Shown: in pieces, positions 17,099 through 25,689 of the stretch
Numbering within the stretch: position 1 is the first letter of the stretch
Layout of the letters: each line of letters starts with the position of its first letter
NCBI GenBank assembly: GCA_030658975.1
Contig: JAUSBL010000002.1
Location: forward strand, 1 to 64,000
Length of the DNA stretch: 64,000 nucleotides
Direction of reading: 5' to 3'
Source: Candidatus Latescibacterota bacterium
GTDB taxonomy: Bacteria; Krumholzibacteriota; Krumholzibacteriia; LZORAL124-64-63
Made by a program: the position numbers and the translations under genes
The notes under the pieces: generated by a model
Told to the model about the DNA's origin: nothing
Databases searched by the model: none
Seen by the model: only the letters and a program-made list of their open reading frames with translations

Positions 17099-20000
17099 AT
17101 GCCGCGCCTCACGATGTTCGCCGTCGCGCTCGCCGTCCTGCTCCCGGCGGCAGGCGACGTCCTGGCCATCGACTGGGATTGTCCCGACGACACCCGGCAC
17201 CTGAGGTGGACGGCGTCGCTGCCGCTGGGGTACGGCGCCCGCGACCTCGCGATCGTCGGTGCGACGGCCTGGGTCGCGGGCGGCGACGGCAGCCTCTACG
17301 CGGTCGACGTCGCCGACCCGCTGGCGCCGGCGGTCGTCGGCAGCCTCTTCACCGGCGGCGCCGCGATCGCGGTCGTCGCGCGCGACGGCTTCGCCTACGT
17401 CGCCGGCGGCGACGAGGGCCTGCAGATCGTCGACGTGGGCGACCCCCTCGCGCCGGCGCTCGCCGGTTCGCTCGACCTGCCCGGCTACTGCGAGAACCTG
17501 GTCCTGGACGGCGGCTGCGCGCTGGTGGCCGCGGGCGACCAGGGCCTGCTGATCGTCGATGTCTCCGATCCGGCGGCTCCCGCGCTGCTGGGCTCCGTCG
17601 CCACGTCCGGCTGGGCGCTGAACGTAGCCGCGGCGGGGACCTGGGCCTACATCGCCGATGCGTCAGGAAGACTGCAGGCGGTGGACCTCGCCGACCCGTC
17701 CGCGCCCGTGCTCGCCGGCTGGGCGGAGACCCCCGAGTCGCCGCAGGACGTCGCGATCGCCGGCGGCCGCGCCTTCGTGGCCTGCGGCGCCGCGGGCGTG
17801 GCGGTCTACGATCTCGCCGATCCCGCCGCGCCGGTGCTGATCGAGGTGACCGGCGTGCCGGGCCAGGCCCGCGCGTTGCTCATGGAAATCGACCTGTGCT
17901 GGGTCGCCGCGGGAACCGGGGGCGCCTGCGCCGTCTCGACGGCCGATCCTGCTGCGCTGCAGGTCCTGCTCGGCCTGGACACGCCGGGGGACACGCGGGC
18001 CGTGGCGCTGGGGGACGCCCACGTCTTGCTGATCGACGAGACCGGCGGGCTGCAGGTGCTGGCGCGGTGGCGGACGGCGGATCCGCAGATCGTCGGGCAG
18101 CTCCTGTTCCCTTCGTTGGGCATCTTCGGGGTCACGGCGTTCGGCGAGAACTACGCGCTCGCCGGCGGCGGTTATGCGGGGCTTCTCGTCATCGACACCA
18201 CCGTCGCCTCATCGCCTACCGTGGTGGCGACGGCCGACACGCCGGGCATGGCGGAGTACGTCTTCGTGGCAGGCGATCTGGCCTACATCGCCGACAGAGG
18301 CGCGGGCCTAGCCATCGTTGACCTCTCCGATCCGCTGTCGCCGACGCTGTTATCATCGATCGACACACCCTACTCAGCCACGCGAGTCGTGGTCGAAGGC
18401 GATCTGGCTTATGTCTCGGACATGAACGGCCTGCAGATCATCGACGTGAGCGATCCAGTCAACCCATTCAACGTCGGTTCCCTCACCGGTCGTTGTGATG
18501 CCCTGGAGACTGTTATCCATGGCAATTATGCCTACGTCGAAAGTTCGCCCGAGAGCCTGCAGGTGATCGACGTGAGCGACCCCGCCCTCCCGCGCATCGT
18601 CGAGTCGATCCGGATCCGGTACTTGTCCGCAATCGCGAACGACGGGCCGTGGCTGTATCTCGGTACGGGCAACAGCCAAGGTCCGAACTTCTTCATCATG
18701 GACACCACAGACCCCACGCATCCAGTCCAGGTGTCGAGTCTCGATGCGGGTCGGTGCGTGACCGACATCGACCTGACCGGCGGCATCGCCTGGCTGGCCG
18801 GAGGCATGGACCTGGTGGCCGTGAACGTCAGCGACCCGGCGGCGCCGATGATCATGGACCGGGCGCCGACTTCCAATTACCTCCTTTACCTCGACGTGGC
18901 AGGCGACCGCGCCTACGCGACCCACAGCTACGGGACCGGGGAATTCCGCCTCGTCGTCGCCGACCTCAACCTCGGCACCACCCTGCCGACGACCCTCGCC
19001 ACCCTCGACATCCCCGGCGACGCCCGCGCCGTCGAGCTCGCCGGCGACTACGCCTTCGTCGCCGACGGCTACGACGGGCTGCAGGTGCTGGACGTCGGCG
19101 ACCCGTCGGCGCCCGTCCTGGTCGCCTCGGCCGACACGCCGGACTTCGCCCACGGTCTGGACGTCGCCGACGGCCACGCCTACTTGGCCGACTTCGGTTC
19201 CGGCCTGCAGGTCTTCGACGTCGGCGACCCGTCGGCGCCGGCCCTCGTCGGCGCGGTCGACCTGCCCGGCGAGACCCTGGGCGTGGCGGTCGCCGGCGGC
19301 TACGCCTACGCGGGGTGCGGACCCGCCGGCCTGTTCGTCGTCGACGTGAGCGATCCCGCGCTGCCACAGGTCGTCGGCGCCGTGGACACGCCCGACTGGG
19401 CGACGGGCGTGGGCTGCTTCGGCGATTACGTCTACGTGGCCGACGGGCACAGCGGCCTGTTCGTCATCGACGTCGCCGATCCCGCGTCGCCCGCGATCGT
19501 CGGCAGCCTGGACCTGCCCGAGGCCGCCGTCGACCTGGAGGTGCGGTGGCCGCTGGTCTACGTCGCCGGCCACTGGGCCGGCCTGTTGATCGTGGACGTG
19601 AGCGACCCGGCCGCGCCGCACGTCGTGGGCTCGTACGACACCCCGGACATCGCGCGCGACGTCGTGGTGGCCGGCGGCTACGCCTACGTGGCCGAGGAGA
19701 CCGGCAGCGTGCAGGTGATCGACATCACCCAGCCGACGGCGCCGACGTTCGTGGCCGGGCTGACGGCGCCGCCGATCTCCTACGGCATCGCCACCGCCGG
19801 CGACCTGGTGATGGTCGCCTGCGGCGAGGCCGGCGTGGTCACGGCCCGGCGTCAGTGCCTGGCGGACGTCACCGCGACTCCCGAAGCGAGTCCGCCTCGG
19901 CCGGTGCGCTTCGCCAGCCCGTACCCGAACCCGTTCAACCCGCGCACGACCCTGTCGTTCGCGCTCGAGGCCCCCGGGATGGTCGAACTGACGGTCCACG

Positions 20001-20176
20001 ACCTCGCCGGCCGCGAAGTGGCGCGCCTGGTCGACGGGCTGCGCCCCGCCGGGATCGGTTCGGCCGTCTGGTCGGGTCGCGACGCGCAGGGCCGCTCGGT
20101 TCCCTCGGGCGTCTACGTGGCGAGGCTCGAGGCGGCGGGCGTCGTCGCGACGCACAAGCTCGTCCTGCTGAAGTAG
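17099..20176 (+). CDS. Exported LVIVD-repeat beta-propeller protein with FlgD/T9SS-like tail
   Basis: Product of 1025 residues; GGAGGGAAGG precedes the ATG; signal peptide LTMFAVALAVLLPAAGDVLA. It contains about 20 tandem repeats of roughly 42 residues with the pattern AYVAxGxxGLQVVDVSDPxAPxLVGSxDTPGxAxxVxVxG, the LVIVD repeat, which folds as beta-propeller blades. The final ~80 residues are a sorting domain (NPFNPRTTLSFAL, VHDLAGREVARL, WSGRDAQGRSVPSGVYVA, KLVLLK). A surface binding or adhesion role is likely from the fold class. An interior stretch at about 18.2-18.9 kb is visibly lower in G+C and has less regular repeats than its flanks. Confidence 0.9.
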   Translation: MPRLTMFAVALAVLLPAAGDVLAIDWDCPDDTRHLRWTASLPLGYGARDLAIVGATAWVAGGDGSLYAVDVADPLAPAVVGSLFTGGAAIAVVARDGFAYVAGGDEGLQIVDVGDPLAPALAGSLDLPGYCENLVLDGGCALVAAGDQGLLIVDVSDPAAPALLGSVATSGWALNVAAAGTWAYIADASGRLQAVDLADPSAPVLAGWAETPESPQDVAIAGGRAFVACGAAGVAVYDLADPAAPVLIEVTGVPGQARALLMEIDLCWVAAGTGGACAVSTADPAALQVLLGLDTPGDTRAVALGDAHVLLIDETGGLQVLARWRTADPQIVGQLLFPSLGIFGVTAFGENYALAGGGYAGLLVIDTTVASSPTVVATADTPGMAEYVFVAGDLAYIADRGAGLAIVDLSDPLSPTLLSSIDTPYSATRVVVEGDLAYVSDMNGLQIIDVSDPVNPFNVGSLTGRCDALETVIHGNYAYVESSPESLQVIDVSDPALPRIVESIRIRYLSAIANDGPWLYLGTGNSQGPNFFIMDTTDPTHPVQVSSLDAGRCVTDIDLTGGIAWLAGGMDLVAVNVSDPAAPMIMDRAPTSNYLLYLDVAGDRAYATHSYGTGEFRLVVADLNLGTTLPTTLATLDIPGDARAVELAGDYAFVADGYDGLQVLDVGDPSAPVLVASADTPDFAHGLDVADGHAYLADFGSGLQVFDVGDPSAPALVGAVDLPGETLGVAVAGGYAYAGCGPAGLFVVDVSDPALPQVVGAVDTPDWATGVGCFGDYVYVADGHSGLFVIDVADPASPAIVGSLDLPEAAVDLEVRWPLVYVAGHWAGLLIVDVSDPAAPHVVGSYDTPDIARDVVVAGGYAYVAEETGSVQVIDITQPTAPTFVAGLTAPPISYGIATAGDLVMVACGEAGVVTARRQCLADVTATPEASPPRPVRFASPYPNPFNPRTTLSFALEAPGMVELTVHDLAGREVARLVDGLRPAGIGSAVWSGRDAQGRSVPSGVYVARLEAAGVVATHKLVLLK

Positions 20177-20259
20177 CCGCTCCCGCGCGTGACAAGCGGC
20201 CCGCGGCGGACGATATTGGGGGGACGGACGACCAGCCATCCCCCCAGAGGACGAAACCC

Positions 20260-21090
20260 GTGGCCCGCTTCCCCCACGATCCCGTCGACCCCGCGGCCCA
20301 GGCGGTGCTGGACAACGTCCGCATCGTGCTGAGCCGCACCACCGAGCCGCGCAACGTCGGCGCCACGGCCCGCGCCATGAAGACGATGGGCCTGTCGCGC
20401 CTGGTGCTGATCTCGCCGCACGACCCCTACGGCGAGCGGGCCCGCGCGCTGGCGCACGGCGCCGAGGACGTGCTCGAGGGCGCGCAGGTCGTGCTGGACC
20501 ACCGGGCCGCGGTGCGCGACTGCCTGGTGGTGGCCGGCACCACCGCGCGGCCCCGCGAGCTGCGCAAGGGCGCCCTGATGGCGCCGCACGAGCTGGCGTC
20601 GCTGCTGATCGAGCACGCCGCCGAGGGGCCGGTGGCCCTGATGTTCGGCACCGAGCGCACCGGGCTGACCAACGAGGAAGCCTACGCCTGCCGCTACCTC
20701 GGTTCGATCGACACCGCGCCCGAGCAGCCGTCCCTGAACCTCTCGCAGGCCGTGATGGTCATGAGCTACGAGCTGCGCCGCGCCTGGCGCGCGGCCTGCG
20801 CGGCGCCCCGCCGCGAGCCCAGTCGACGGCCCGAGATGCGCGTCAACCACCCGCACCGCTCCACGAAGCTGCCGACGCAGGACGAGCTGGACGTGATGTA
20901 CGAGCACCTCGGCGCCGCCATGGCGGCGGTCGGCCTCGAGCCGCCCGAGCGGGAGAAGTTCCTGACCTACATGCGCCACCTGCACATGCGCGCGGGGATC
21001 GTGAACTGGGAGCTGCAGATCTACCACCTGTTCGCGAGCAAGGTCCTGCACGCGACGGGCGCCGGGCCCTACCGGAAAGGCGAACGATGA
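20260..21090 (+). CDS. TrmJ/SpoU-type tRNA/rRNA 2'-O-methyltransferase
   Basis: A 276-residue SPOUT-fold methyltransferase that 2'-O-methylates RNA. Conserved motifs: motif 1 NVRIVLSRTTEPRNVGATARAMKTMGL, motif 2 LMFGTERTGLTNEEAYAC and motif 3 LNLSQAVMVMSYEL, which form the trefoil-knot SAM site. The extra C-terminal helical region (about 185-276, with EHLGAAMAAVGLEPPE and YMRHLHMRAGIVNWEL) matches TrmJ, which modifies position 32 of tRNAs, but the exact target is inference. The GTG start follows GAGG. The stop overlaps the next gene (ATGA), so the two are co-translated. Confidence 0.9.
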   Translation: MARFPHDPVDPAAQAVLDNVRIVLSRTTEPRNVGATARAMKTMGLSRLVLISPHDPYGERARALAHGAEDVLEGAQVVLDHRAAVRDCLVVAGTTARPRELRKGALMAPHELASLLIEHAAEGPVALMFGTERTGLTNEEAYACRYLGSIDTAPEQPSLNLSQAVMVMSYELRRAWRAACAAPRREPSRRPEMRVNHPHRSTKLPTQDELDVMYEHLGAAMAAVGLEPPEREKFLTYMRHLHMRAGIVNWELQIYHLFASKVLHATGAGPYRKGER

Positions 21091-21899
21091 GCCTGCGCCG
21101 CATCGCGCTGGTGACGGCCCTGGCGGGCGTCGTCGCGCTGACCCTCTTCGCGCTGCTGCGCGGCCGCGAACAGGCGGCGCGCGGGACCGGGCAACCCGCG
21201 CCGGCCGCCGCCGACTCCGTCGCGCGATCGGCCCTGGTCGCCGGCGCGCACATCCTGATCGCCCACCGCGACGGTCGCCCGGCGCTGCCCGGCGTCACGC
21301 GCACGCCGGACGAGGCGCGCACCCTGGCCGTGCGGCTGGCGGCCGAGATCCTCGACAACCGCGCCTCGTTCGCGGAGCTGGCCCGCCGCTACTCCGACGA
21401 CGCCCGCACGGCGCGCCACGGCGGCGACCTGGGGATCGTGCAGCCCGGCCGCCTGCCCCTGTCACTGGAGATGACGCTCACGCAGCTGGAGGTCGGCGGG
21501 ATCGCCCCCTGCATCGAGTCGGAAGCCGGCTTCCACGTGCTGATGCGGGTGCCGGTGCGGCGCGCCGTGGCCCGCCACGTCCTGATCGGCTGGCAGGGGT
21601 CGGGGGCCGACAGCGGCACGATCGCCCGTTCCCGGACCCAGGCAGAGACCCTGGCCGGCGAGATCGCCGCCCAGGCGCAGGCGCCCGGCGCCGATTTCTG
21701 CGAGCTGGCCGCCCGCTACTCCGACGACGAGCAGAGCCGCTTCGAGTGCGGGCTGATCGGGCTCGTGGAGCCGGGGAATCTGGAGGCCGCCTTCGAGGAG
21801 GCCCTGTTCGCCCTGCCGCCCGGCGGGATCTCCGGCGTGGTGGAGACGACGTACGGGTTCCACGTCGTGAAACGCGATCCCGAGCCCCCGCGGGAGTGA
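21087..21899 (+). CDS. Membrane-anchored double-parvulin peptidyl-prolyl isomerase
   Basis: Product of 270 residues with an N-terminal signal anchor (IALVTALAGVVALTLFALL) and two PpiC/parvulin domains. The first (about 50-155) has ASFAELARRYSDDARTARHGGDLGIVQPG and GFHVLMRV; the second (about 158-266) has ADFCELAARYSDDEQSRFECGLIGLVEPG and TYGFHVVKRD. It lacks the SurA/PrsA-type chaperone helix domain. It should assist folding of exported proteins in the periplasm, which suits a region rich in secreted beta proteins. Its ATGA start overlaps the methyltransferase stop. Confidence 0.9.
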   Translation: MSLRRIALVTALAGVVALTLFALLRGREQAARGTGQPAPAAADSVARSALVAGAHILIAHRDGRPALPGVTRTPDEARTLAVRLAAEILDNRASFAELARRYSDDARTARHGGDLGIVQPGRLPLSLEMTLTQLEVGGIAPCIESEAGFHVLMRVPVRRAVARHVLIGWQGSGADSGTIARSRTQAETLAGEIAAQAQAPGADFCELAARYSDDEQSRFECGLIGLVEPGNLEAAFEEALFALPPGGISGVVETTYGFHVVKRDPEPPRE

Positions 21900-21919
21900 G
21901 GCTGGCCGCGACGGACGCA

Positions 21920-21949
21920 GAAGCGGGAGAGGTCGCCCTCTCCCGCTTC
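21920..21949 (+). terminator. Hairpin after the parvulin gene
   Basis: A perfect 12-bp stem (GAAGCGGGAGAG with CTCTCCCGCTTC) with a 6-nt loop begins 20 nt after the isomerase stop; no strong T-run. The next gene converges on it. Confidence 0.55.
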
Positions 21950-22014
21950 CGGTTTGCGGAGGTCCGTCGCGTCCTGGGGGGGATTCCGACACGCCCTCCG
22001 CGGGAACGCTGCGG

Positions 22015-22968
22015 CTAGTACAGGCTCTTGACCTGGCCCCAGCTCATTTCCTCGGTCTCGACCGGGATGGTCAGGTACGAGGTCAGGCCGTTGGCGGTCC
22101 AGGCCACGGCGCTGTTGTCGGCCACCTTGGGCGCGTCGTAGTTGGGATGGTTGACGATCTGCAGCTCGGCGTTGACCATCAGGTTGTTGAAGGTCGTCAT
22201 CTGCAAGGTGTACAGCAGGCCCGGGTCGGTGCCGAACACGGGCAGGTAGCTGTACAGGCCGATTTCCACGCCGGTCGTCAGGCTGCCGAAGATCAGGCCA
22301 TCGACCGGGGTCGCGCTCAGGATCATGATGCGCGGGTCCAGGACCAGCTTGAAGGCGGCGCCGCCGACCATCATCTCGGCGTTGCGGATCATGATCCAGG
22401 CGTTGTGGATCTCGGTGAAGCCACCGTTCTGGGTCGACACGGTCTCGATGCCGTCCTCGTCCCAGAACACGCCGATCTCGGGCGTCGGGCGCAGCGTGAT
22501 GCTCGAGGTCAGGCCGTCGGCCGGGAACAGGATGGCCGACGAGTTCGCCAGCATGGGCGTGTCGTAGTCCGGGTCGGCGACGATGGTCTGGTGCGAGTTC
22601 ACGATCATCGTCGGCGAGAACACCTGGATGTGGCAGATCGAGATGGGATCGTCGCCGAACTGCGCGATCGGGTTGTAGAGGCCGATCTCGGCGCCGGTCA
22701 GCAGCGTGCCGAACACCAGGCCGTCGGCCCAGGTCTCGCTGACGATCATGAAGCCGCCCTCGGACTCCATCTTGAAGGCCGCTCCGCCGATCAGCAGGTC
22801 GGAGTTGTTGATCAGGACGTAGCCGTCATAGACCGATCCGGGTTCGCCGACGAGCTGGGCGGTGTTGCCCTCGGTGTCGAAGAACAGGCCGATCGTCGCG
22901 GTCGCCATCGCGGACGAGGCCAGGCCGAGCATCAGGACGCCGGCCAGCAGGCTGTAACGAGTCTTCAT
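22015..22968 (-). CDS. Exported protein with two internal repeats, WGQVKSLY tail
   Basis: Product of 317 residues; signal peptide MKTRYSLLAGVLMLGLASSAMA. The mature chain is two copies of a ~145-residue beta-rich unit. The first begins ATIGLFFDTEGN and the second begins EIGVFWDEDGIE; both contain a hydrophobic segment ending IGGAAFKMES or VGGAAFKLVL, then a DGLVFG or DGLIFG turn, a TGAEIGLY or TGVEIGLY strand, and a closing ADGLTSSITL or ANGLTSYLTI strand. The protein ends EEMSWGQVKSLY with no final Arg, the only such case among seven tagged proteins here. Function unknown; the unit looks like a cohesin/Ig-like sandwich. Confidence 0.8.
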   Translation of the reverse strand: MKTRYSLLAGVLMLGLASSAMATATIGLFFDTEGNTAQLVGEPGSVYDGYVLINNSDLLIGGAAFKMESEGGFMIVSETWADGLVFGTLLTGAEIGLYNPIAQFGDDPISICHIQVFSPTMIVNSHQTIVADPDYDTPMLANSSAILFPADGLTSSITLRPTPEIGVFWDEDGIETVSTQNGGFTEIHNAWIMIRNAEMMVGGAAFKLVLDPRIMILSATPVDGLIFGSLTTGVEIGLYSYLPVFGTDPGLLYTLQMTTFNNLMVNAELQIVNHPNYDAPKVADNSAVAWTANGLTSYLTIPVETEEMSWGQVKSLY

Positions 22969-23352
22969 TCCAGATCCCTTTCACTTGCCCTCGCGGGGGG
23001 GCGCTCATGTCGGGTCCGCACGTCCGGACCGGGGTGAATTCACGGGAGTCCATCGGCAAGGCGCATACCCGCTTGAGGATTTCCTTGCAAGAAGCTGAGA
23101 TCGGCCTGCGGGGGGCGTGGGCCCCGGTCGCACCCCCGCAGTGACATTCGCGTATCATATTGATATTGTTATAGATACATCATCAGAGCCCCGTGCGGGC
23201 GGAGCATCTCAGGGGGCGCGCCGCCCTGGGATCTCCGTGAACCGGACGTGTTCCGTCGTGTCGCGGGAGGGCGCAGAATGCCTTCCTGCGGTGCGGGAGG
23301 TGAGCAATACGGAAGCAACGGAGGTCGGAATCTGGACGGGGGCGGCGCCCCC
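22969..23352. other. Intergenic region with AT-rich dyad
   Basis: No convincing gene. The gap lies upstream of the repeat-containing exported protein and downstream of the leftward ubiA-like gene. It holds a small AT-rich island near 23150-23180 in an otherwise GC-rich sequence, probably the promoter of the leftward exported-protein gene. Frames across the rest give low-plausibility translations. Confidence 0.5.
23152..23178. promoter_or_regulatory. Imperfect palindrome in promoter island
   Basis: GTATCATAT and TATAGATAC flank a 9-nt centre and form an imperfect dyad in an AT-rich patch about 185 nt before the exported-protein start at 22968. It could be an operator or simply a promoter; both are inference. 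Confidence 0.3.
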
Positions 23353-24261
23353 TCACACGAGGTAGATGTCGCAGGCGACGAAGAGCAGCAGGAGCATCCC
23401 GATCCAGGAATTGATGGTGAAGAACGCCCGGTCGATGCGGCGCAGGTCCCCGCCCCTGACCAGTCGGTGCTCCCAGATCAGCAGCAGCGTCATCGCGACC
23501 AGGCCCAGACGCGCGCACAGGCCCAGGTCCGCCGTCACGCCGAAGGCCGGCGCCGTGCGAAAGGCGATCGCGAGGCACAGCACGGCCAGCACGTGCAGCC
23601 CCTTGGCGATGCCCAGCGCGCCGGGCACCCCGAAGCGGACCGCCAGGGAGCGCAGCCCCTCGCGCCGGTCGATCTCGACGTCCTGGCAGCCGTAGATCGC
23701 GTCGAATCCGCCGACCCAGAGCATCACGCCCGCCGACAGCCACAGCGGGAACGCGGCGAAGTGGCCCGTGGCCGCCAGCCACGCGCCCGTCGGCGCGATG
23801 CCCAGGCCCAGTCCCAGCACCAGGTGCGACCAGGGCGTGAAGCGCTTGGCGTAGGAGTAGCCGAGGACCACCGTCAGCGCGACCGGCGCGAGCGCGAAGC
23901 ACAGCGGGTTGAGAGTGCGGGCGGCCAGCACGAAGATGAGCGCGCTCGCCGCCGTGAACGTGACCGCGCCGGCCACGCCGATCCGGCCCGCGGGCAGATG
24001 GCGGTCGGCCGTGCGCGGGTTGCGCGCGTCGTAGTCGCGGTCGGCGAGACGGTTGAAGGCCATCGCCGCGCTGCGCGCGGCGATCATCGCCACCAGCACG
24101 CCCAACAGGACGCGCCGCGAGGGGCGACCGCCGGTGGCGACCAGCAGCGCGATCAGGGCGAACGGCAGGGCGAACACGGTGTGTTCGAACTTCACCAGCC
24201 CGAAGTAGTCGCCCGCGGTGCTCCAGCCGCGTCGGCGCGGCGCGGCGGCTCCCGCCCTCAC
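23353..24261 (-). CDS. UbiA-family prenyltransferase (likely MqnP-like, menaquinone synthesis)
   Basis: An intramembrane aromatic prenyltransferase of 302 residues with about eight transmembrane helices. Both Asp-rich Mg-diphosphate motifs are present: NRLADRDYDARNPRTADR and GCQDVEIDRREG. The GTG start overlaps the ubiX stop (GTGA) and is preceded by GGGGGAG. It is last in a coupled operon with UbiD-like, MenG and UbiX-like proteins. In the futalosine route, MqnP, MqnL and MqnM (UbiA, UbiD, UbiX homologues) convert 1,4-dihydroxy-6-naphthoate to demethylmenaquinol, and MenG finishes it. That assignment is inference from gene context; classical 4-hydroxybenzoate prenylation for ubiquinone is the alternative. 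Confidence 0.9.
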   Translation of the reverse strand: MRAGAAAPRRRGWSTAGDYFGLVKFEHTVFALPFALIALLVATGGRPSRRVLLGVLVAMIAARSAAMAFNRLADRDYDARNPRTADRHLPAGRIGVAGAVTFTAASALIFVLAARTLNPLCFALAPVALTVVLGYSYAKRFTPWSHLVLGLGLGIAPTGAWLAATGHFAAFPLWLSAGVMLWVGGFDAIYGCQDVEIDRREGLRSLAVRFGVPGALGIAKGLHVLAVLCLAIAFRTAPAFGVTADLGLCARLGLVAMTLLLIWEHRLVRGGDLRRIDRAFFTINSWIGMLLLLFVACDIYLV

Positions 24262-24890
24262 GCCGTCTCCCCCGGCCCGCCCGCATCGCCCCACGGCCGC
24301 GCGAGGCGGACCGCGACGCCCAGCTGGTCGCAGACGCGCTGCACGACGAAGTCGACGAGGTCCCGCACCGTCGCCGGCCGGTGGTAGAAGCCGGGCATCG
24401 CCGGCAGGATGACGGCGCCGGCGGCGGCGAGCCGGGCCATGTGCTCGAGGTGGTGGACCGCCAGGGGGGTCTCGCGCGGCACGAGCACGAGGCGGCGCCG
24501 CTCCTTCAGCTGCACGTCGGCGGCGCGGTGCAGCAGGTCGTCGCCGGTGCCGGTGGCGATGCGGGCCAGCGTGCTCATCGAGCAGGGGCACACCGCCATG
24601 CCGCCCGAAGGCGCCGAGCCGCTGGCGACCGGCGCGGAGAACTCGTGCTTGCCGTACTCGTGCAGCGCTGCGCCGCGGGCGACGGCCGTCGACCGCAGCT
24701 CCTCGATGAGCGCGCGCGGCGTGCGGCCCAGTTCGGCGGCCGCCGTCTGCTCGACGGCGTCGCTGCGCAGCAGCGCCACGTCGCGGCCCGCCTCCAGCAG
24801 CACCTCCACCAGGCGCACGCCGTAGACCAGGCCGCTGGCGCCGGTCCAGGCGACCGTGACCGGGGGCTGCGGGATCCGTTCGCGGTCCAT
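24258..24890 (-). CDS. ubiX: Flavin prenyltransferase UbiX
   Basis: Joins dimethylallyl phosphate to FMN to make the prenylated FMN cofactor required by UbiD decarboxylases. The 210 residues carry VAWTGASGLVYGVRLVEVLL (FMN-binding start), GGMAVCPCSMSTLARIATGTGDDLLHRAADVQLKERRRLVLVPRETPL (the family core) and PAMPGFYHRPATVRDLVDFVVQRVCDQLG. It lies between menG (10-nt gap) and the UbiA-like gene (4-nt overlap), so the cofactor enzyme and its client UbiD are made from one message. Confidence 0.95.
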   Translation of the reverse strand: MDRERIPQPPVTVAWTGASGLVYGVRLVEVLLEAGRDVALLRSDAVEQTAAAELGRTPRALIEELRSTAVARGAALHEYGKHEFSAPVASGSAPSGGMAVCPCSMSTLARIATGTGDDLLHRAADVQLKERRRLVLVPRETPLAVHHLEHMARLAAAGAVILPAMPGFYHRPATVRDLVDFVVQRVCDQLGVAVRLARPWGDAGGPGETA

Positions 24891-24900
24891 GGCTCTCCCC

Positions 24901-25689
24901 TCAATCGGTGGTCCCGAGACGCCCGCCGATCAGGTGGGCGATCCCGAGGGTCTGGCGGCGTACCAGGATGTCCCGGAAGCCGAACTCGCCGAGCAGCGCC
25001 GCGAACTCCGCCGGGGTCACGAAGCGGTCGCGGCTGGCGGCGAGGTAGGCGTAGGCGGCGTGGTCGCGGCCGAGCAGCCGGCCCGCCAGCGGCAGCGCCA
25101 GGTCCAGCCCGCGGCGCAGCGGCCGGGCGGCGCCGCGGTCCGCGCCCGCGGCGGTCGGGTCGTCGCGGAAGAAGTCGAGCACCAGCAGGCGACCGCCGGG
25201 CCGCAGGATCCGGCGCATCTCGGCCAGCCCGCGGCGCAGGTCGGCCAGGTTGCGCACGCCGAAACCGACGGCGACCGCGTCGGCGCAGCCGTCGCGCAGC
25301 GGGAGCGCCTGCGCGTCGGCGGCCACGGCGGGGATCTGCGCGCCGAGCCCCTTGCCGCGGCCGGCCGCCAGCATCGCGGGCGTGAAGTCGGCCGCCACGA
25401 CCCGGCGGCAGCGGCCGCCGCGCAGGGCTGCGAGCCCCAGATCGCCCGTGCCCGCGCAGAGGTCCACCAGCAGGTCGGTGCCGGGATCCAGCGCGCGCAC
25501 GAGGTCGCGCCGCCACGCGCGGTCGCGGTTGAAGCTCAGGGCGTGGTTCATGAAGTCGTAGATGCGCGCGATCCGCGCGAACATCGACCGCACGACGCGG
25601 TCGTGGGCGGCGGGGTCCTGCACGACACCGTCGCGGCCGCGCTCGTGGACGCCTTCGGGGACGCGTCGGGAGTGCCGGGCCTCACTCAC
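24901..25689 (-). CDS. menG: Demethylmenaquinone methyltransferase MenG/UbiE
   Basis: SAM-dependent C-methylation of demethylmenaquinol, the last step to menaquinone. Of the 262 residues, the first ~30 are poorly conserved, then RSMFARIARIYDFMNHALSFNRDRAWRRDLV matches the family start, LLVDLCAGTGDLGLAAL is the SAM loop, FGVRNLADLRRGLAEMRRILRPGGRLLVLDFF covers motifs II-III, and YAYLAASRDRFVTPAEFAALLGEFGF closes. The GTG start overlaps the UbiD stop by 4 nt. The family also acts on ubiquinone precursors; the neighbouring genes do not include ubiquinone-specific hydroxylases. Confidence 0.93.
   Translation of the reverse strand: MSEARHSRRVPEGVHERGRDGVVQDPAAHDRVVRSMFARIARIYDFMNHALSFNRDRAWRRDLVRALDPGTDLLVDLCAGTGDLGLAALRGGRCRRVVAADFTPAMLAAGRGKGLGAQIPAVAADAQALPLRDGCADAVAVGFGVRNLADLRRGLAEMRRILRPGGRLLVLDFFRDDPTAAGADRGAARPLRRGLDLALPLAGRLLGRDHAAYAYLAASRDRFVTPAEFAALLGEFGFRDILVRRQTLGIAHLIGGRLGTTD

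Noticed and set aside
23117-23365. 82-codon rightward frame in the gap upstream of the repeat protein
   Set aside because: Crosses the AT-rich promoter island and reads into the ubiA-like 3' end; no signal, domain or ribosome-binding site.
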